64,000 bases of DNA from Chryseobacterium indologenes (GCA_002439165.1 DJTE01000003.1:1-64000), one strand, 5' to 3'. Positions 9,104 through 18,052 are shown, counted from the first letter of the stretch. Translations and numbers: made by a program. Notes: generated from the letters alone by a model not told the origin.

Positions 9104-9616
9104 TTAAGTTATTATTAAAATTTCTCGTCTAAGATCTTCTATCGTGGCTGCAATATAGTCTTCACCTTCCATGTAGTTCATGATAAAGATGGTCTTGAAT
9201 TCATCCAGATCAGCATTCCCTTTCAATCCTTCATAGGTTTTATGAAGAAGATCTGTTACCGCATTTTTGGAATCAACAATATTCTTCCATGAGTTCTTCG
9301 TCAGATAAAGCTGTTGTGAAGAGTTATACTCAAATTCTTCGTTGATTGCTTTTTCAGTAAGGAAAATAAATTCATGAACGGCAAGGCCCTTATCAAATTT
9401 CTGAATAAGGTTGGACGGTTTCATTCTCTCCATAAAAAGCGTCATTCTTTCATAGGAATGGGCCTTATTCTCTGTATTTGATTTTACGGAAAGAAGTTTG
9501 ATCTCCTGATTTTTAAGGGTAATGTACGAATGTACAAACTGTCTCAGCAAAACCAAAAAAGGAATTGCAATGATTAATGCAAATGCATAGGGTAAATATC
9601 CTGAAAAACTAGCCAT
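9104..9616 (-). CDS. Small membrane-anchored protein of unknown function
   Basis: 170 residues from the ATG at 9616; a TTG five codons further upstream is in frame but less likely. One N-terminal membrane helix (about residues 7-27, YLPYAFALIIAIPFLVLLRQ), then a charged, mostly helical domain probably in the cytoplasm. It resembles short flavobacterial proteins of a DUF type, perhaps DUF7935, but I cannot confirm the family. It sits 18 bp upstream of ppa and is probably co-transcribed with it. Confidence 0.75.
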   Translation of the reverse strand: MASFSGYLPYAFALIIAIPFLVLLRQFVHSYITLKNQEIKLLSVKSNTENKAHSYERMTLFMERMKPSNLIQKFDKGLAVHEFIFLTEKAINEEFEYNSSQQLYLTKNSWKNIVDSKNAVTDLLHKTYEGLKGNADLDEFKTIFIMNYMEGEDYIAATIEDLRREILIIT

Positions 9617-9881
9617 AATTTTAGACTGCAAAATTACTAATTATTTTCCGGGTTCTAAAGATTTTTTGCATATATCGGTAACGGAAATTTAAAGACAGGG
9701 TTACAATGGAATAAAATATCTGAAGATATCCTGAAAACCTGTTTTATATTCAAACTTATCCACGTTTTTCTGATGGTTTTCATTTATTCTTCAGCTAGGT
9801 TTTTATATTCAAACCGATTAATAAATTCATCAACAAATTGTCGAAAAAACAATAAATTCACAAATAAAAAGCCGTGCGGAC

Positions 9882-10751
9882 CTAGCGGTACATTTTTTTA
9901 AGAAGCTTATTTTCAAGGAAGGCATATTCATGGAGTTCTGCTCCAAAACTTTTAAAAAATACCTGTATACCCCGGATATTGCTTCCCATGAAGTTGAATG
10001 ATTTTTCATGAATATAGAGATTCAGAATCCTGTCTATCACGAAAGATGCCCCGTTTTCATTTTTATACCGTTCATCATTTACCAGGCTCAGTAGTGAAAG
10101 CTGCTCCTTGTCTGAAACCAAAACGGCTAAACTGATTAGTGTCTCATTAAAAAAAGCTCCACAAAGCTTAAGGGTATTATTTTCGGCAAGGAAGAACAGG
10201 TAATTTTTAAGCTTTTGCCAGTCTGATTCTTTGGAAAGACCTTTAAGATGATTACCGAAAAAGAGAATGCTTTCATCATTCAGTTCAATCTCTTTATAAT
10301 GAAGATGCTGAGCCATTTTAGCGGTAGATTTCCTCCCTTTAAAGTACTTTTTCCTTCTTAATATGACATAATCTGAAACGGGAATGATATAGTTTTTTCT
10401 TTTTTCAGGCTTCGCCGAAAATGTATTGTACTGGTTGAAAGAGTATAAAAAGAGAATATATTTCTTTTTTAAAAATTTCAGGAACAGATCATTGATTCCC
10501 ACATCATCAGTTTTTGAAAAAACTCCGAGTTGCTGGCAGAAAAGCGGCATATTGACAAAGTTAATTCCTATTTTTTTATCCATATGAACCGGCATTACAG
10601 CTTCATAATCTCCATATACCAGAATATGCCAGCTGCCTGAAAGCTGATCTAAAATTTCCTTCCGGGCGTACCAGTTTTTCTGTTCAGAATTTTCCAGGCA
10701 CTGGGTATATTTTACGAAATCAATCTCGCTGTATTTCACTCTTCTAATCAT
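9882..10751 (-). CDS. FemAB/GNAT-like acyltransferase-type protein, function unknown
   Basis: 289 residues, no signal peptide and no membrane helix. The layout suggests two GNAT-like halves as in FemAB-type or BioF2-like proteins: an N-terminal half with WYARKEILDQLSGSWHILVY, then a C-terminal half in which LCGAFFNETLISLAVLVSD, NENGASFVIDRIL and FNFMGSNIRGIQVFFKSFGA follow the usual order (substrate strand, acyl-CoA helix, and an IxGIxxFKxxFGA-like end). The start overlaps the stop of radC (ATGA), so the two are translationally coupled. Substrate unknown. Confidence 0.65.
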   Translation of the reverse strand: MIRRVKYSEIDFVKYTQCLENSEQKNWYARKEILDQLSGSWHILVYGDYEAVMPVHMDKKIGINFVNMPLFCQQLGVFSKTDDVGINDLFLKFLKKKYILFLYSFNQYNTFSAKPEKRKNYIIPVSDYVILRRKKYFKGRKSTAKMAQHLHYKEIELNDESILFFGNHLKGLSKESDWQKLKNYLFFLAENNTLKLCGAFFNETLISLAVLVSDKEQLSLLSLVNDERYKNENGASFVIDRILNLYIHEKSFNFMGSNIRGIQVFFKSFGAELHEYAFLENKLLKKMYR

Positions 10752-11425
10752 AATAATCCTTCGTCTGAGAAACTCAAGTATGAATTCTGCGTAATAATAA
10801 TATGGTCTAAAAGCTGGATATTCAGTATTTTTCCGGCTTCTTTTATTTTTTGTGTAATGTGTAAGTCTTCCTTGCTCGGCTTCAGGCTTCCTGAAGGATG
10901 GTTGTGGGCAATAATGATTCCCGTTGAAAAATGATCAAAAGCAGTCTTGAATAATATTCTTATATCCACAACAGACTGGCTTATACCGCCCTGCGTAAGC
11001 TGTGCTATGTGAATCACTTTATTGCTCTGATTGAGAAATATTCCCCAAAACTCTTCAATCCTGAGATCTGACAACTGATTTTTTAACAGGAGATAGGCAT
11101 CATTACTTCCAAGTATTGTTGTTCTTTCGGGAATCTCCTGAACAGCCCTTCTCCTCCCGATCTCTAAAGCTCCGATAATGGAAATGGCTTTGGCGGTCCC
11201 AACCCCTTTAAACTTCATCAGCTCTTTGGTAGAAAGCTGGCTTAGCTGATGCCAGCTGTTATTGACGGAAGAGAGAATTTTTCTTGCCAGTTCTATGGCT
11301 GTTTCATCTTTGCTTCCGCTCCCCATAATAATAGCCAGCAATTCGGAATCAGAAAGTGAATTCCGGCCTTTCAGCAAAAATTTTTCTCTGGGTCTGTCGT
11401 CTTTGGCAAGATTTTTTATGGGCAT
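10748..11425 (-). CDS. radC: RadC-family JAB-domain protein
   Basis: 225 residues. The N-terminal part contains a helix-hairpin-helix-like segment (LMKFKGVGTAKAISIIGALE). The C-terminal JAB/MPN domain carries the full metal motif HNHPSGSLKPSKED (HxH-x7-SxxD). Length equals that of standard RadC. Despite the name, a DNA-repair role is not established for the family; a metal-dependent hydrolase linked to genome maintenance is the usual guess. Downstream gene overlaps by four bases. Confidence 0.95.
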   Translation of the reverse strand: MPIKNLAKDDRPREKFLLKGRNSLSDSELLAIIMGSGSKDETAIELARKILSSVNNSWHQLSQLSTKELMKFKGVGTAKAISIIGALEIGRRRAVQEIPERTTILGSNDAYLLLKNQLSDLRIEEFWGIFLNQSNKVIHIAQLTQGGISQSVVDIRILFKTAFDHFSTGIIIAHNHPSGSLKPSKEDLHITQKIKEAGKILNIQLLDHIIITQNSYLSFSDEGLL

Positions 11426-11441
11426 TTTTCAGGTTATTAGA

Positions 11442-12026
11442 TTAGTAGAAGGCATATAAAATAACCGGTTTTTCAGAACGATCAAGGTATCCTGCAGTTT
11501 CTTTGAAAGCATTGACCGAAAGCATCGGGCATCCTAAACTTAAACAGGCCGGGGCTGATGATTCTTTATCCGGAACACATCCCAGAGAATGCAGTACAAT
11601 GGCTCTTTCCATGGCTCTGCTATTGGAAGCATCCAGTCCATTCATCCTGTAAGCTTTTCCGAATTTCCCGTTATAGCTCTGCAGAATTTCGTATTTCCCA
11701 AGTGAAGACTGATATGAACCTTCGGTATTACTGAATGCAAGACCATCCGAATTCCGGATTACAGAACCGGAGCCATGAGAAACGATTGCTTTCTGCAGGA
11801 TTTTATTCTTTTTCAGATCATATACGAAGTAACGGTATTTTCCCGAATAAGTTTTGAAGTTGATGAAAACAGCAATTTCCTGATTATAGTTTTTGTCTTT
11901 CAGAAATTTTTTGATCTCCAGGATCCTTTTTTCCGGAATACCTTCGGAAACAGAAGTTCCCTGTGACTCAAATCTGGTACAGGAAATCGTCATAAAAAGG
12001 AACAGGAATATCAGTTTTTTCATCAT
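11442..12026 (-). CDS. L,D-transpeptidase-like lipoprotein (murein L,D-transpeptidase catalytic domain family)
   Basis: 194 residues (ATG at 12026 or, one codon later, 12023). The signal ends in a lipobox-like MTISC, so it is probably a lipoprotein. The second half has HSLGC(V) and SLGCPML, the His/Cys arrangement of the YkuD-related family in which Cys is the nucleophile, and VSHGSG further upstream. Related proteins cross-link or modify peptidoglycan stems. It starts 11 bp after the ABC ATPase gene, so the two probably share a transcript. Confidence 0.8.
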   Translation of the reverse strand: MMKKLIFLFLFMTISCTRFESQGTSVSEGIPEKRILEIKKFLKDKNYNQEIAVFINFKTYSGKYRYFVYDLKKNKILQKAIVSHGSGSVIRNSDGLAFSNTEGSYQSSLGKYEILQSYNGKFGKAYRMNGLDASNSRAMERAIVLHSLGCVPDKESSAPACLSLGCPMLSVNAFKETAGYLDRSEKPVILYAFY

Positions 12027-12037
12027 CAGAAACAGTT

Positions 12038-12706
12038 TTATTCTATGATCATACCATCTTTCATCACCAGTTTCCGGTCTGTGATTTCGGCAAGACCGGG
12101 ATTATGGGTTACAATGACAAAAGTCTGGTTGTATTTATCTCTCAGGTCAAAAAATAACCGGTGAAGATCATCTGCGTTTTTAGAGTCCAGGTTTCCCGTA
12201 GGCTCATCTGCAAAAATGATTTTCGGCGAATTGATCAAAGCTCTGGCTACCGCTACTCTCTGGGCTTCTCCACCTGACAGCTGATTAGGTTTATGGTGGA
12301 GCCTCTGCTCTATCCTCAGATCTTCAAATAAGGCATAAGCTTTCTCAATAGCTTCTTTTTCATTGGCCCCGCCTATTTTTGTCGGGAGCAAAACATTCTC
12401 CAGAGCAGTAAATTCCGGAAGAAGCTGATGAAACTGAAATACAAAACCGATATTCTGATTTCTGAATTTGGAAAGCTGTTTATCATTCATATTGATAAAA
12501 GATTCTCCGGCTATCGCTATTTCGGTACCATATTTATTGGAATTGGTTGGCAGATCCAGCGTTCCCAGGATCTGAAGCAGTGTAGATTTCCCTGCTCCCG
12601 ACTCCCCAACGATAGAAACCACTTCACCTGTTTTGATGTGAATATCAACGCCCTTCAGTACTTCTAAATTTCCATATGATTTATGGATATTCCTTGCTCT
12701 AATCAT
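12038..12706 (-). CDS. lolD: ABC transporter ATP-binding protein, LolD/MacB type
   Basis: 222 residues with Walker A GESGAGKST, Q-loop QFHQLLPEFTALENV, signature LSGGEAQRVAVARAL, Walker B IIFADEPTGNLDS and the switch His in VTHNPGLAE. The FQFHQLLPEFTALENV stretch and short length are typical of LolD, which powers release of lipoproteins from the inner membrane. No permease gene is adjacent, so a MacB- or FtsE-like partner encoded elsewhere cannot be excluded. Upstream of, and probably in an operon with, a lipoprotein gene. Confidence 0.85.
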   Translation of the reverse strand: MIRARNIHKSYGNLEVLKGVDIHIKTGEVVSIVGESGAGKSTLLQILGTLDLPTNSNKYGTEIAIAGESFINMNDKQLSKFRNQNIGFVFQFHQLLPEFTALENVLLPTKIGGANEKEAIEKAYALFEDLRIEQRLHHKPNQLSGGEAQRVAVARALINSPKIIFADEPTGNLDSKNADDLHRLFFDLRDKYNQTFVIVTHNPGLAEITDRKLVMKDGMIIE

Positions 12707-12792
12707 GATTCAAAAATAGTGAATAAACATAAATATACGAAATGTTTCAAAGCAAACATTCTAATTTATTTTTGATGAGATTGAAGTAAATA

Positions 12793-13281
12793 TTATCTTA
12801 ATAATTCATCAATCTTTTTTATCATTTCTTTAAATTCTGCTTCATTATAACCAACCGAACCAAACACCACTTTTCCTTGTTTATCTATGATATAGTTTCT
12901 GGGAATATATTCTTTGGCAAAAAGAGAATATGCAGATCTGTCTTCATCCGGATAAATAGGCAGCTGAAATCCTTTTTTTGCCTTAAATTCTGCTATTTCA
13001 CTTTGAGAATGCTCACGGCCAATGATAAGTAAAGAGAATCTTTTATCATCCTTATATTTTTCCCATATCTCTTTCTGTAAATGAGGAAGCTCAAGCATAC
13101 AGGGTTTGCACCATGTTGCAAAAAAATTGATCAGAACAACTTTCCCTTTCAGGTCAGATGATCTTATAATTCCGTCTTCATTTTTAACTGTAAAATCAGG
13201 AATGCTCCGGCCTGTTTTAATTTCCTGAGCCTGTAAAACGATATTGAAAAGAATGGATACGATAAGAATGGATTTTTTCAT
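12793..13281 (-). CDS. TlpA-like thioredoxin-fold protein, exported
   Basis: The start at 13281 was chosen because it gives a clean signal peptide (MKKSILIVSILFNIVLQAQ) for a 162-residue protein; the longer frame adds 21 residues without signal character. The mature part is a TlpA/ResA-type domain: GKVVLINFFATWCKPCMLELPHL with the active CxxC, and YIPRNYIIDKQGKVVF with the cis-Pro region. Likely reduces disulfides or supports cytochrome maturation in the periplasm. Single gene between the PDH operon and the ABC ATPase. Confidence 0.88.
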   Translation of the reverse strand: MKKSILIVSILFNIVLQAQEIKTGRSIPDFTVKNEDGIIRSSDLKGKVVLINFFATWCKPCMLELPHLQKEIWEKYKDDKRFSLLIIGREHSQSEIAEFKAKKGFQLPIYPDEDRSAYSLFAKEYIPRNYIIDKQGKVVFGSVGYNEAEFKEMIKKIDELLR

Positions 13282-13370
13282 CTCTGCTTTTTCACTAACT
13301 AAATATAATAAGTATTTCTCAAACAACAGGGAAATAAAATACATTTATCATCCATAAAAATGGTAAACAA

Positions 13371-13397
13371 AAAAGCCTCCCGAATTGGAAGGCTTTT
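13371..13397. terminator. Bidirectional terminator between PDH E2 and TlpA-like genes
   Basis: Hairpin AAAAGCCTcCC ... GGaAGGCTTTT flanked by A- and T-rich tracts. It lies directly downstream of the E2 stop (minus strand). Confidence 0.85.
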
Positions 13398-13415
13398 ATT
13401 ATTCTGTTCAGAAAA

Positions 13416-15017
13416 TTACAGTAACAGTGTTAATGGATTTTCCAGATACATTCTTAAGGTTTGTAAGAACTGGGCACCGGTAGCTCCGTCTACTACCCTG
13501 TGGTCACATGCCAGTGAAAGTTTCATGGTGTTTCCTACAACGATCTGACCGTCCTTGACGATCGGTTTCTCGATGATCGCTCCTACTGAAAGGATGGCAG
13601 AGTTAGGCTGGTTGATGATACTTGTAAATGTTTCAATTCCGAACATTCCCAGGTTTGAAACAGAGAATGTAGAACCTTCCATTTCATTTGCCTTAAGACC
13701 TTTGTTCTTCGCTCTTGAAGCCATATCTTTTACCGCTGCCGAGATCTGCGTATAGTTCATCTGGTCTGTATTCTTCAGTACAGGAACCACAAGCCCGTCC
13801 GGAATAGCTACCGCTACACCGATGTTGATGTTTCCTCTGTTGATGATCTTATCCCCTGCCCAGCTTGAATTTACCTGCGGATGTTTTCTTAAAGCAATTG
13901 CTGTTGCCTTAATGATCATATCATTGAAAGAAATTTTGGTATCCGGAATAGAGTTGATCTCTTTTCTCGCCTCAATTGCCTTATCCATATTGATCTCCAC
14001 CATCAGGTAGTAGTGAGGTGCAGAGAACTTACTTTCAGAAAGACGTTTTGCGATGATGTTTCTTACCTGTGAGTTTGGAGTCTCTGTATCTTCACCCTGA
14101 ACGAAGTTTACAGCCACCTGGGCCGCAGCACTTGCAGCAGGAGCTGAAGCAGCCGGTTTTGCAGCAGGCTGATAGTTTTCAATATCTTTTTTAACGATTC
14201 TTCCGTTTTCTCCTGATCCCTGGATACCGTGGATATCCACTCCTTTGTCCTGAGCCATTTTTTTAGCTAAAGGAGAGATCGCTACCCTGTCTGAAGATGA
14301 AGAACTTACAGCCGGAGCTGCTTTTTCCTCAGCCTTTGTTTCTGTTTTTTCTGCAGATTTTTCTGATGACCGGGAAGCTGCTTTCGGAGCTCCTACCCCG
14401 GAAACATCTGTTCCCGCAGGCCCGATAATAGCTAAAACCGAATCCACCGGAGCGGCACCGCCTTCTTCTACTCCCTGCTTCAGTAATACCCCATTGAATT
14501 CTGATTCAAAATCCTGTACGGCTTTATCGGTTTCGATTTCCGCCAGAAGGTCACCTTCTTTTACGGTATCGCCTATATTTTTGTGCCATTTAGCTACCTT
14601 ACCTTCAGTCATTGTATCAGAAAGTCTTGGCATGGTAATCACTTCTACCCCAGCCGGAACTTCTGCAACAGTCTGTTCAGCAGGGGCAGGAGTTTCTGTT
14701 TTAGGCTCTTCTGTTTTTTTCTCGTCTGAGCCGGCACTGGGAGCAGCAGCTCCTCCCGTTAATCCTGAAATATCTTCTCCTTCATTTCCGATAATAGCCA
14801 AAACAGAGTCTACGGCAGCTGCACCACCTTCTTCTACACCAATGTATAAAAGAGTTCCTTCTACTTCAGATTCGAAATCCTGAACAGCTTTATCTGTTTC
14901 AATTTCAGCTAAAATATCTCCTTCTTTTACTTTATCACCTACTTTTTTATGCCATTTTGCCACTTTACCTTCCGTCATTGTATCGGAAAGGCGGGGCATC
15001 GTAATTACTTCTGCCAT
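13416..15017 (-). CDS. pdhC: Pyruvate dehydrogenase E2, dihydrolipoamide acetyltransferase
   Basis: 533 residues. Two N-terminal lipoyl domains (about 1-80 and 125-205) each contain EIETDKAVQDFES, whose Lys is lipoylated. A Pro/Ala/Lys-rich linker follows, then the E1/E3-binding domain (VAISPLAKKMAQDKGVDI ... GRIVKKDIENY) and the catalytic domain ending in SLACDHRVVDGATGAQFL with the active His. It transfers acetyl groups from lipoyl arms to CoA in the pyruvate dehydrogenase complex. The E1-alpha gene is 139 bp upstream on the same strand; E1-beta and E3 are not in the window. The two lipoyl domains are very alike, suggesting a fairly recent internal duplication. Confidence 0.95.
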   Translation of the reverse strand: MAEVITMPRLSDTMTEGKVAKWHKKVGDKVKEGDILAEIETDKAVQDFESEVEGTLLYIGVEEGGAAAVDSVLAIIGNEGEDISGLTGGAAAPSAGSDEKKTEEPKTETPAPAEQTVAEVPAGVEVITMPRLSDTMTEGKVAKWHKNIGDTVKEGDLLAEIETDKAVQDFESEFNGVLLKQGVEEGGAAPVDSVLAIIGPAGTDVSGVGAPKAASRSSEKSAEKTETKAEEKAAPAVSSSSSDRVAISPLAKKMAQDKGVDIHGIQGSGENGRIVKKDIENYQPAAKPAASAPAASAAAQVAVNFVQGEDTETPNSQVRNIIAKRLSESKFSAPHYYLMVEINMDKAIEARKEINSIPDTKISFNDMIIKATAIALRKHPQVNSSWAGDKIINRGNINIGVAVAIPDGLVVPVLKNTDQMNYTQISAAVKDMASRAKNKGLKANEMEGSTFSVSNLGMFGIETFTSIINQPNSAILSVGAIIEKPIVKDGQIVVGNTMKLSLACDHRVVDGATGAQFLQTLRMYLENPLTLLL

Positions 15018-15140
15018 AATCTATATTGATTTGAGATTCGAGATTTGAGATTTGAAATTTGAGATTCGAGATTTGAGATTTGAGAATCCGGAAATTTCAA
15101 ATGTCAAAATTCAATGTCAAATGTCAAACGTCAAATGTCA
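15018..15140. repeat. Short degenerate tandem repeats between E1-alpha and E2 genes
   Basis: Two low-complexity runs lie side by side: about six copies of a GAGATTTGA-like ~8-11-mer (15030-15084), then about five copies of a CAAATGTCAAA-like 10-11-mer (15097-15140). They fill the spacer of an otherwise simple two-gene operon. No coding potential. Confidence 0.85.
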
Positions 15141-15156
15141 AATTAATTTTTATTTA

Positions 15157-16158
15157 TTAATTTTCTAATTTATCTAAGAACGGATAGTCTTCCTGAGCAT
15201 ACACATACTCATAGATCTTCTCAGCATCCGGATATGGAGAATTCTCCATAAATTCGATACACTCTTCAACAAAATCCCTTGATCTGTTATCCATAGCTTC
15301 CAGTTCTTCTTCCGTAGCCCATCCGTTTGCTAAAATTCTTTGTTTCACCAATTCGATCGGATCGTCGTTTTTGTGAACTGCAACTTCTTCTTTAGAACGG
15401 TAAGGTTCAGCATCAGACATAGAGTGCCCTCTGTAACGGTATGTTCTTGCTTCAATGAATGTAGGCCCGTCTCCTCTTCTCGCTCTTTCGATAGCTTCGT
15501 AAGCAGCTTCCGCCACTTTTTCAGGATCCATTGCGTCTACGGCAAGGCAAGGCATTTCGTACCCAAGACCCAGTTTATAGATATCTTCGTGGTTGGCTGT
15601 TCTTTTTACAGAAGTTCCCATCGCATACTGGTTGTTTTCTACAACAAATACCACAGGTAGCTTCCAGTTCATAGCCATGTTGAATGTTTCGTGTAAAGAC
15701 CCCTGTCTGGCGGCACCATCTCCGAAGAAACAGATATTTACAGCTTTTCTGTCGAAATATTTATCTGCAAAAGCAATACCTGCTCCCAAAGGGATCTGTC
15801 CTCCTACAATACCGTGACCTCCATAGAAACGGTGCTCTTTGCTGAAAATGTGCATAGAACCACCCATACCTCCTGATGTTCCGGTAGCTTTACCGCAAAG
15901 TTCAGCCATGATTCTCTTAGGATCCACTCCCATCGCCATTGGATGAATGTGGCATCTGTAAGCAGTAATCATGCTGTCTTTCGTTAAATCCATTGCATGT
16001 GTGAAGCCGGCAGGAATAGCCTCCTGACCGTTATACAAATGTAAAAAACCTCTGATCTTCTGTTTTAGATAAAGAGAACGGCATTTGTCTTCAAACCTTC
16101 TCCACATAGTCATATCTTCATACCACTTCAGGTATACCTCTTTAGAAAATTCTTTCAT
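15157..16158 (-). CDS. pdhA: Pyruvate dehydrogenase E1 component, alpha subunit
   Basis: 333 residues. The thiamine diphosphate motif begins at GDGAARQGS and ends at ENNQYAMGT (GDGx~27NN). YGGHGIVGGQIPLGAGIAFA and the loop YRYRGHSMSDAEPYRSKEE (phosphorylation-loop region in mitochondrial homologues) are also typical. It decarboxylates pyruvate and, with the beta subunit encoded elsewhere, acetylates the lipoyl arm of E2. First gene of the E1-alpha/E2 pair. On the minus strand a TAATTTTG (16196-16203) may be the -7 promoter element. Confidence 0.96.
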   Translation of the reverse strand: MKEFSKEVYLKWYEDMTMWRRFEDKCRSLYLKQKIRGFLHLYNGQEAIPAGFTHAMDLTKDSMITAYRCHIHPMAMGVDPKRIMAELCGKATGTSGGMGGSMHIFSKEHRFYGGHGIVGGQIPLGAGIAFADKYFDRKAVNICFFGDGAARQGSLHETFNMAMNWKLPVVFVVENNQYAMGTSVKRTANHEDIYKLGLGYEMPCLAVDAMDPEKVAEAAYEAIERARRGDGPTFIEARTYRYRGHSMSDAEPYRSKEEVAVHKNDDPIELVKQRILANGWATEEELEAMDNRSRDFVEECIEFMENSPYPDAEKIYEYVYAQEDYPFLDKLEN

Positions 16159-16238
16159 GTGATAGCTCTTGCTTATTTATGATGAAATATTTGAGCAAAA
16201 TTATAAAAAAAACTTTGTTTTTATCGTATACCTACTAA

Positions 16239-16267
16239 TTGTTTTTTTGTGTATAGTGTTATATTTG
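16239..16267 (+). promoter_or_regulatory. Candidate Bacteroidetes promoter for the PAP2/BlaI pair
   Basis: TTG at 16239-16241, an 18-base spacer, then TATATTTG at 16260-16267, matching the Bacteroidetes TTG / TAnnTTTG consensus. Predicted transcription start is about ten bases before the ATG at 16284. Confidence 0.5.
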
Positions 16268-16283
16268 AATTTTAAACCTGAAC

Positions 16284-16886
16284 ATGGAAGAAAAACAACC
16301 GTCATTAGTACATAAAATTTCAAAAGTCATATCCGATTTTTTCAATCCTTTAGTTTCTCTGTTTATTTTTTACGTTTATATGAGCGTAAGGGAATATTCG
16401 CTTAAAGACTCTCTTTTTTATTTTGTTCCTATCCTTTTAATGACTATTATCCCTGTCATTATCTGGCTGATATGGAATGTAAAAACCGGAAGATACACGA
16501 ATATGGATGTATCTGACCGTGTACAAAGGAAAACCTTATATATATTTGTAGCAGGCTGCTTAATGAGTTATCTTATTTTTCATTATGTAAGGAACGGCTA
16601 TATTGATCTGGTGATGCTGTTTATTCTGATTCTTCTTATCACCATGCAGATCAGCAATTTTTTCATCAAAAGTTCTATGCATACCTCTTTCAATATATTT
16701 GTAGCGGCATTATTTTTCAGTATGAACTGGAAGATGGGTATGATCTGGCTGGGTATTGCAGCGCTGGTAGGAATGACAAGGGTTATTTTAAAAAGACACA
16801 CGGTAAAAGAAGTATTTATGGGGGCAGGAATAGCATTTCTGGTATCTTTTCTCTATCTTTATTGCAATATACAATTTCAACATTAA
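16284..16886 (+). CDS. PAP2-like membrane phosphatase family protein
   Basis: 200 residues with five or six predicted membrane helices. The C-terminal half keeps the order of the PAP2 signature: KSSMHTSF in place of PSGH, and MTRVILKRHTVKEV for SRxxxxxHxxxD, with the final Asp replaced by Glu. PAP2 enzymes remove phosphate from lipid carriers such as undecaprenyl pyrophosphate or phosphatidic acid; the changed motif makes activity uncertain. The BlaI-type regulator gene follows after 8 bp and is probably co-transcribed. Confidence 0.75.
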   Translation: MEEKQPSLVHKISKVISDFFNPLVSLFIFYVYMSVREYSLKDSLFYFVPILLMTIIPVIIWLIWNVKTGRYTNMDVSDRVQRKTLYIFVAGCLMSYLIFHYVRNGYIDLVMLFILILLITMQISNFFIKSSMHTSFNIFVAALFFSMNWKMGMIWLGIAALVGMTRVILKRHTVKEVFMGAGIAFLVSFLYLYCNIQFQH

Positions 16887-16894
16887 GAATATCT

Positions 16895-17386
16895 ATGAAA
16901 ATTAATCATCTTACGTCTGCGGAAGAGAACTTTATGAAACTGTTCTGGAAGCTGGAATCTTTTTACCTGAAAGACGTTATGGAGCAGCATCCCGAGCCGA
17001 AACCGCATCAGAATACCGCTTCCACCTACTTAAAAATACTTGTTGAAAAAGGGTATCTTTCCACAGAAAAAGAAGGCAGAATATTCAAATACTCTGTAAT
17101 TGTTCCTATGGAAGAATACAGAAAATTCCTGCTAAAAGAGCTTGCTCATCATTTTTTCAATGATTCCGGAAAAGAAATTCTTGAGTTTTTATTCAACGAA
17201 AATTTAATTTCACAAAATGACCTGAAGGGTTACTTTGATCTTAAGATAGAAATAAAACCAGCCAAAACCGAAGAACCTAAATTTGAGATCGCTGAAGAGG
17301 TCCTCAATCCCAAAAAGGTAAAGAAAGGGAAGGAAAAAGAGAAAAGTAAGGATAAAGAGAAGAAGAAAAAGAAGAAGAAAGACTGA
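16895..17386 (+). CDS. BlaI/MecI/CopY-type winged-helix regulator with lysine-rich tail
   Basis: 163 residues from ATG 16895 (a TTG further upstream is in frame but overlaps the PAP2 gene). Residues 1-75 match the BlaI winged helix: LTSAEENFMKLFWKLESFYLKDV, TASTYLKILVEKGYLSTEKEG. A dimerisation helix region follows. The last ~25 residues are almost only Lys, Glu and Asp, which is unusual for the family. BlaI repressors are normally cut by a BlaR1-type sensor; none is next to it here, so the partner must be elsewhere or absent. Its target may be its own operon with the PAP2 gene. Confidence 0.82.
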   Translation: MKINHLTSAEENFMKLFWKLESFYLKDVMEQHPEPKPHQNTASTYLKILVEKGYLSTEKEGRIFKYSVIVPMEEYRKFLLKELAHHFFNDSGKEILEFLFNENLISQNDLKGYFDLKIEIKPAKTEEPKFEIAEEVLNPKKVKKGKEKEKSKDKEKKKKKKKD

Positions 17387-17420
17387 TTTACTTTATCAGT
17401 TTTTGAGGAAAAGACATAAA

Positions 17421-17449
17421 AAAAGCGGCTTAAAAAAGCCGCTTATATT
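17421..17449. terminator. Bidirectional terminator between BlaI-type and RRM genes
   Basis: Hairpin AAAGCGGCTT / AAGCCGCTT flanked by A-rich and T-rich tracts, between converging genes. Confidence 0.85.
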
Positions 17450-17450
17450 T

Positions 17451-17801
17451 TTACCAACGATTTCCGCCTCCGCCACGGTTGTTACCATAGCCTCCGCCTC
17501 TGTTGTTGTTATTTCCGTAACCTCCGCCTCTGTTGTTATCGAAGCTTCTTCTTGGTTTTTCTTCTCTTGGCTTAGCTTCAGATACGTTCAAAGTTTTTCC
17601 GTTGAATTCTTTCTGATTAAGAGCCTCGATAGCTTGCTTTCCTTCTTCATCACCCATTTCGATGAAACCAAAACCTCTAGAACGGCCGGTTTCTCTATCG
17701 GTAACGATTTTAGCTGATGATACGTCACCGAATTCTGCAAATAGATCATGCAACTCATATTCTTTAGTTGCGTAATTGATGTTTGAAACAAAAATGTTCA
17801 T
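17451..17801 (-). CDS. RRM-domain RNA-binding protein with Gly-rich tail
   Basis: 116 residues from ATG 17801. The domain has both RNP motifs: RNP2 IFVSNI near residue 3 and RNP1 RSRGFGFIEM near 41. Residues 85-116 are an Arg/Gly/Asn-rich tail (RGGGYGNN repeated). This is the form of small bacterial RRM proteins, often cold-induced in cyanobacteria and Bacteroidetes, thought to act as RNA chaperones. The frame extends 33 codons upstream, but that part is AT-rich leader, so a leader of up to some 100 bases may exist. Confidence 0.9.
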   Translation of the reverse strand: MNIFVSNINYATKEYELHDLFAEFGDVSSAKIVTDRETGRSRGFGFIEMGDEEGKQAIEALNQKEFNGKTLNVSEAKPREEKPRRSFDNNRGGGYGNNNNRGGGYGNNRGGGGNRW

Positions 17802-18052
17802 TTTGAATAAAATTAAAAAATTAATAAAAATTTGGGTATATAAAAGAAAAACAACATAAATTAATGAACAAATATTGATTCCAAATATAAACGTATGCAA
17901 GATACAATTAATAATTTCAAATCAAAGCTTTTTTTGACCCGTTTCTCACATTATGTTGAATTTAAAATTTAAATTAATTGAAAAAAGAAAAATATTTATT
18001 GTTTTTCAATAAATATTTACCGATATTTGTTTTCATAATTTTTTATTAAAAT

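Noticed and set aside
10748..11425. RadC as marker of an integrative element
   Set aside because: RadC-like genes occur on mobile elements, but here the neighbours are ordinary chromosomal genes and no integrase or att-like repeats were seen.
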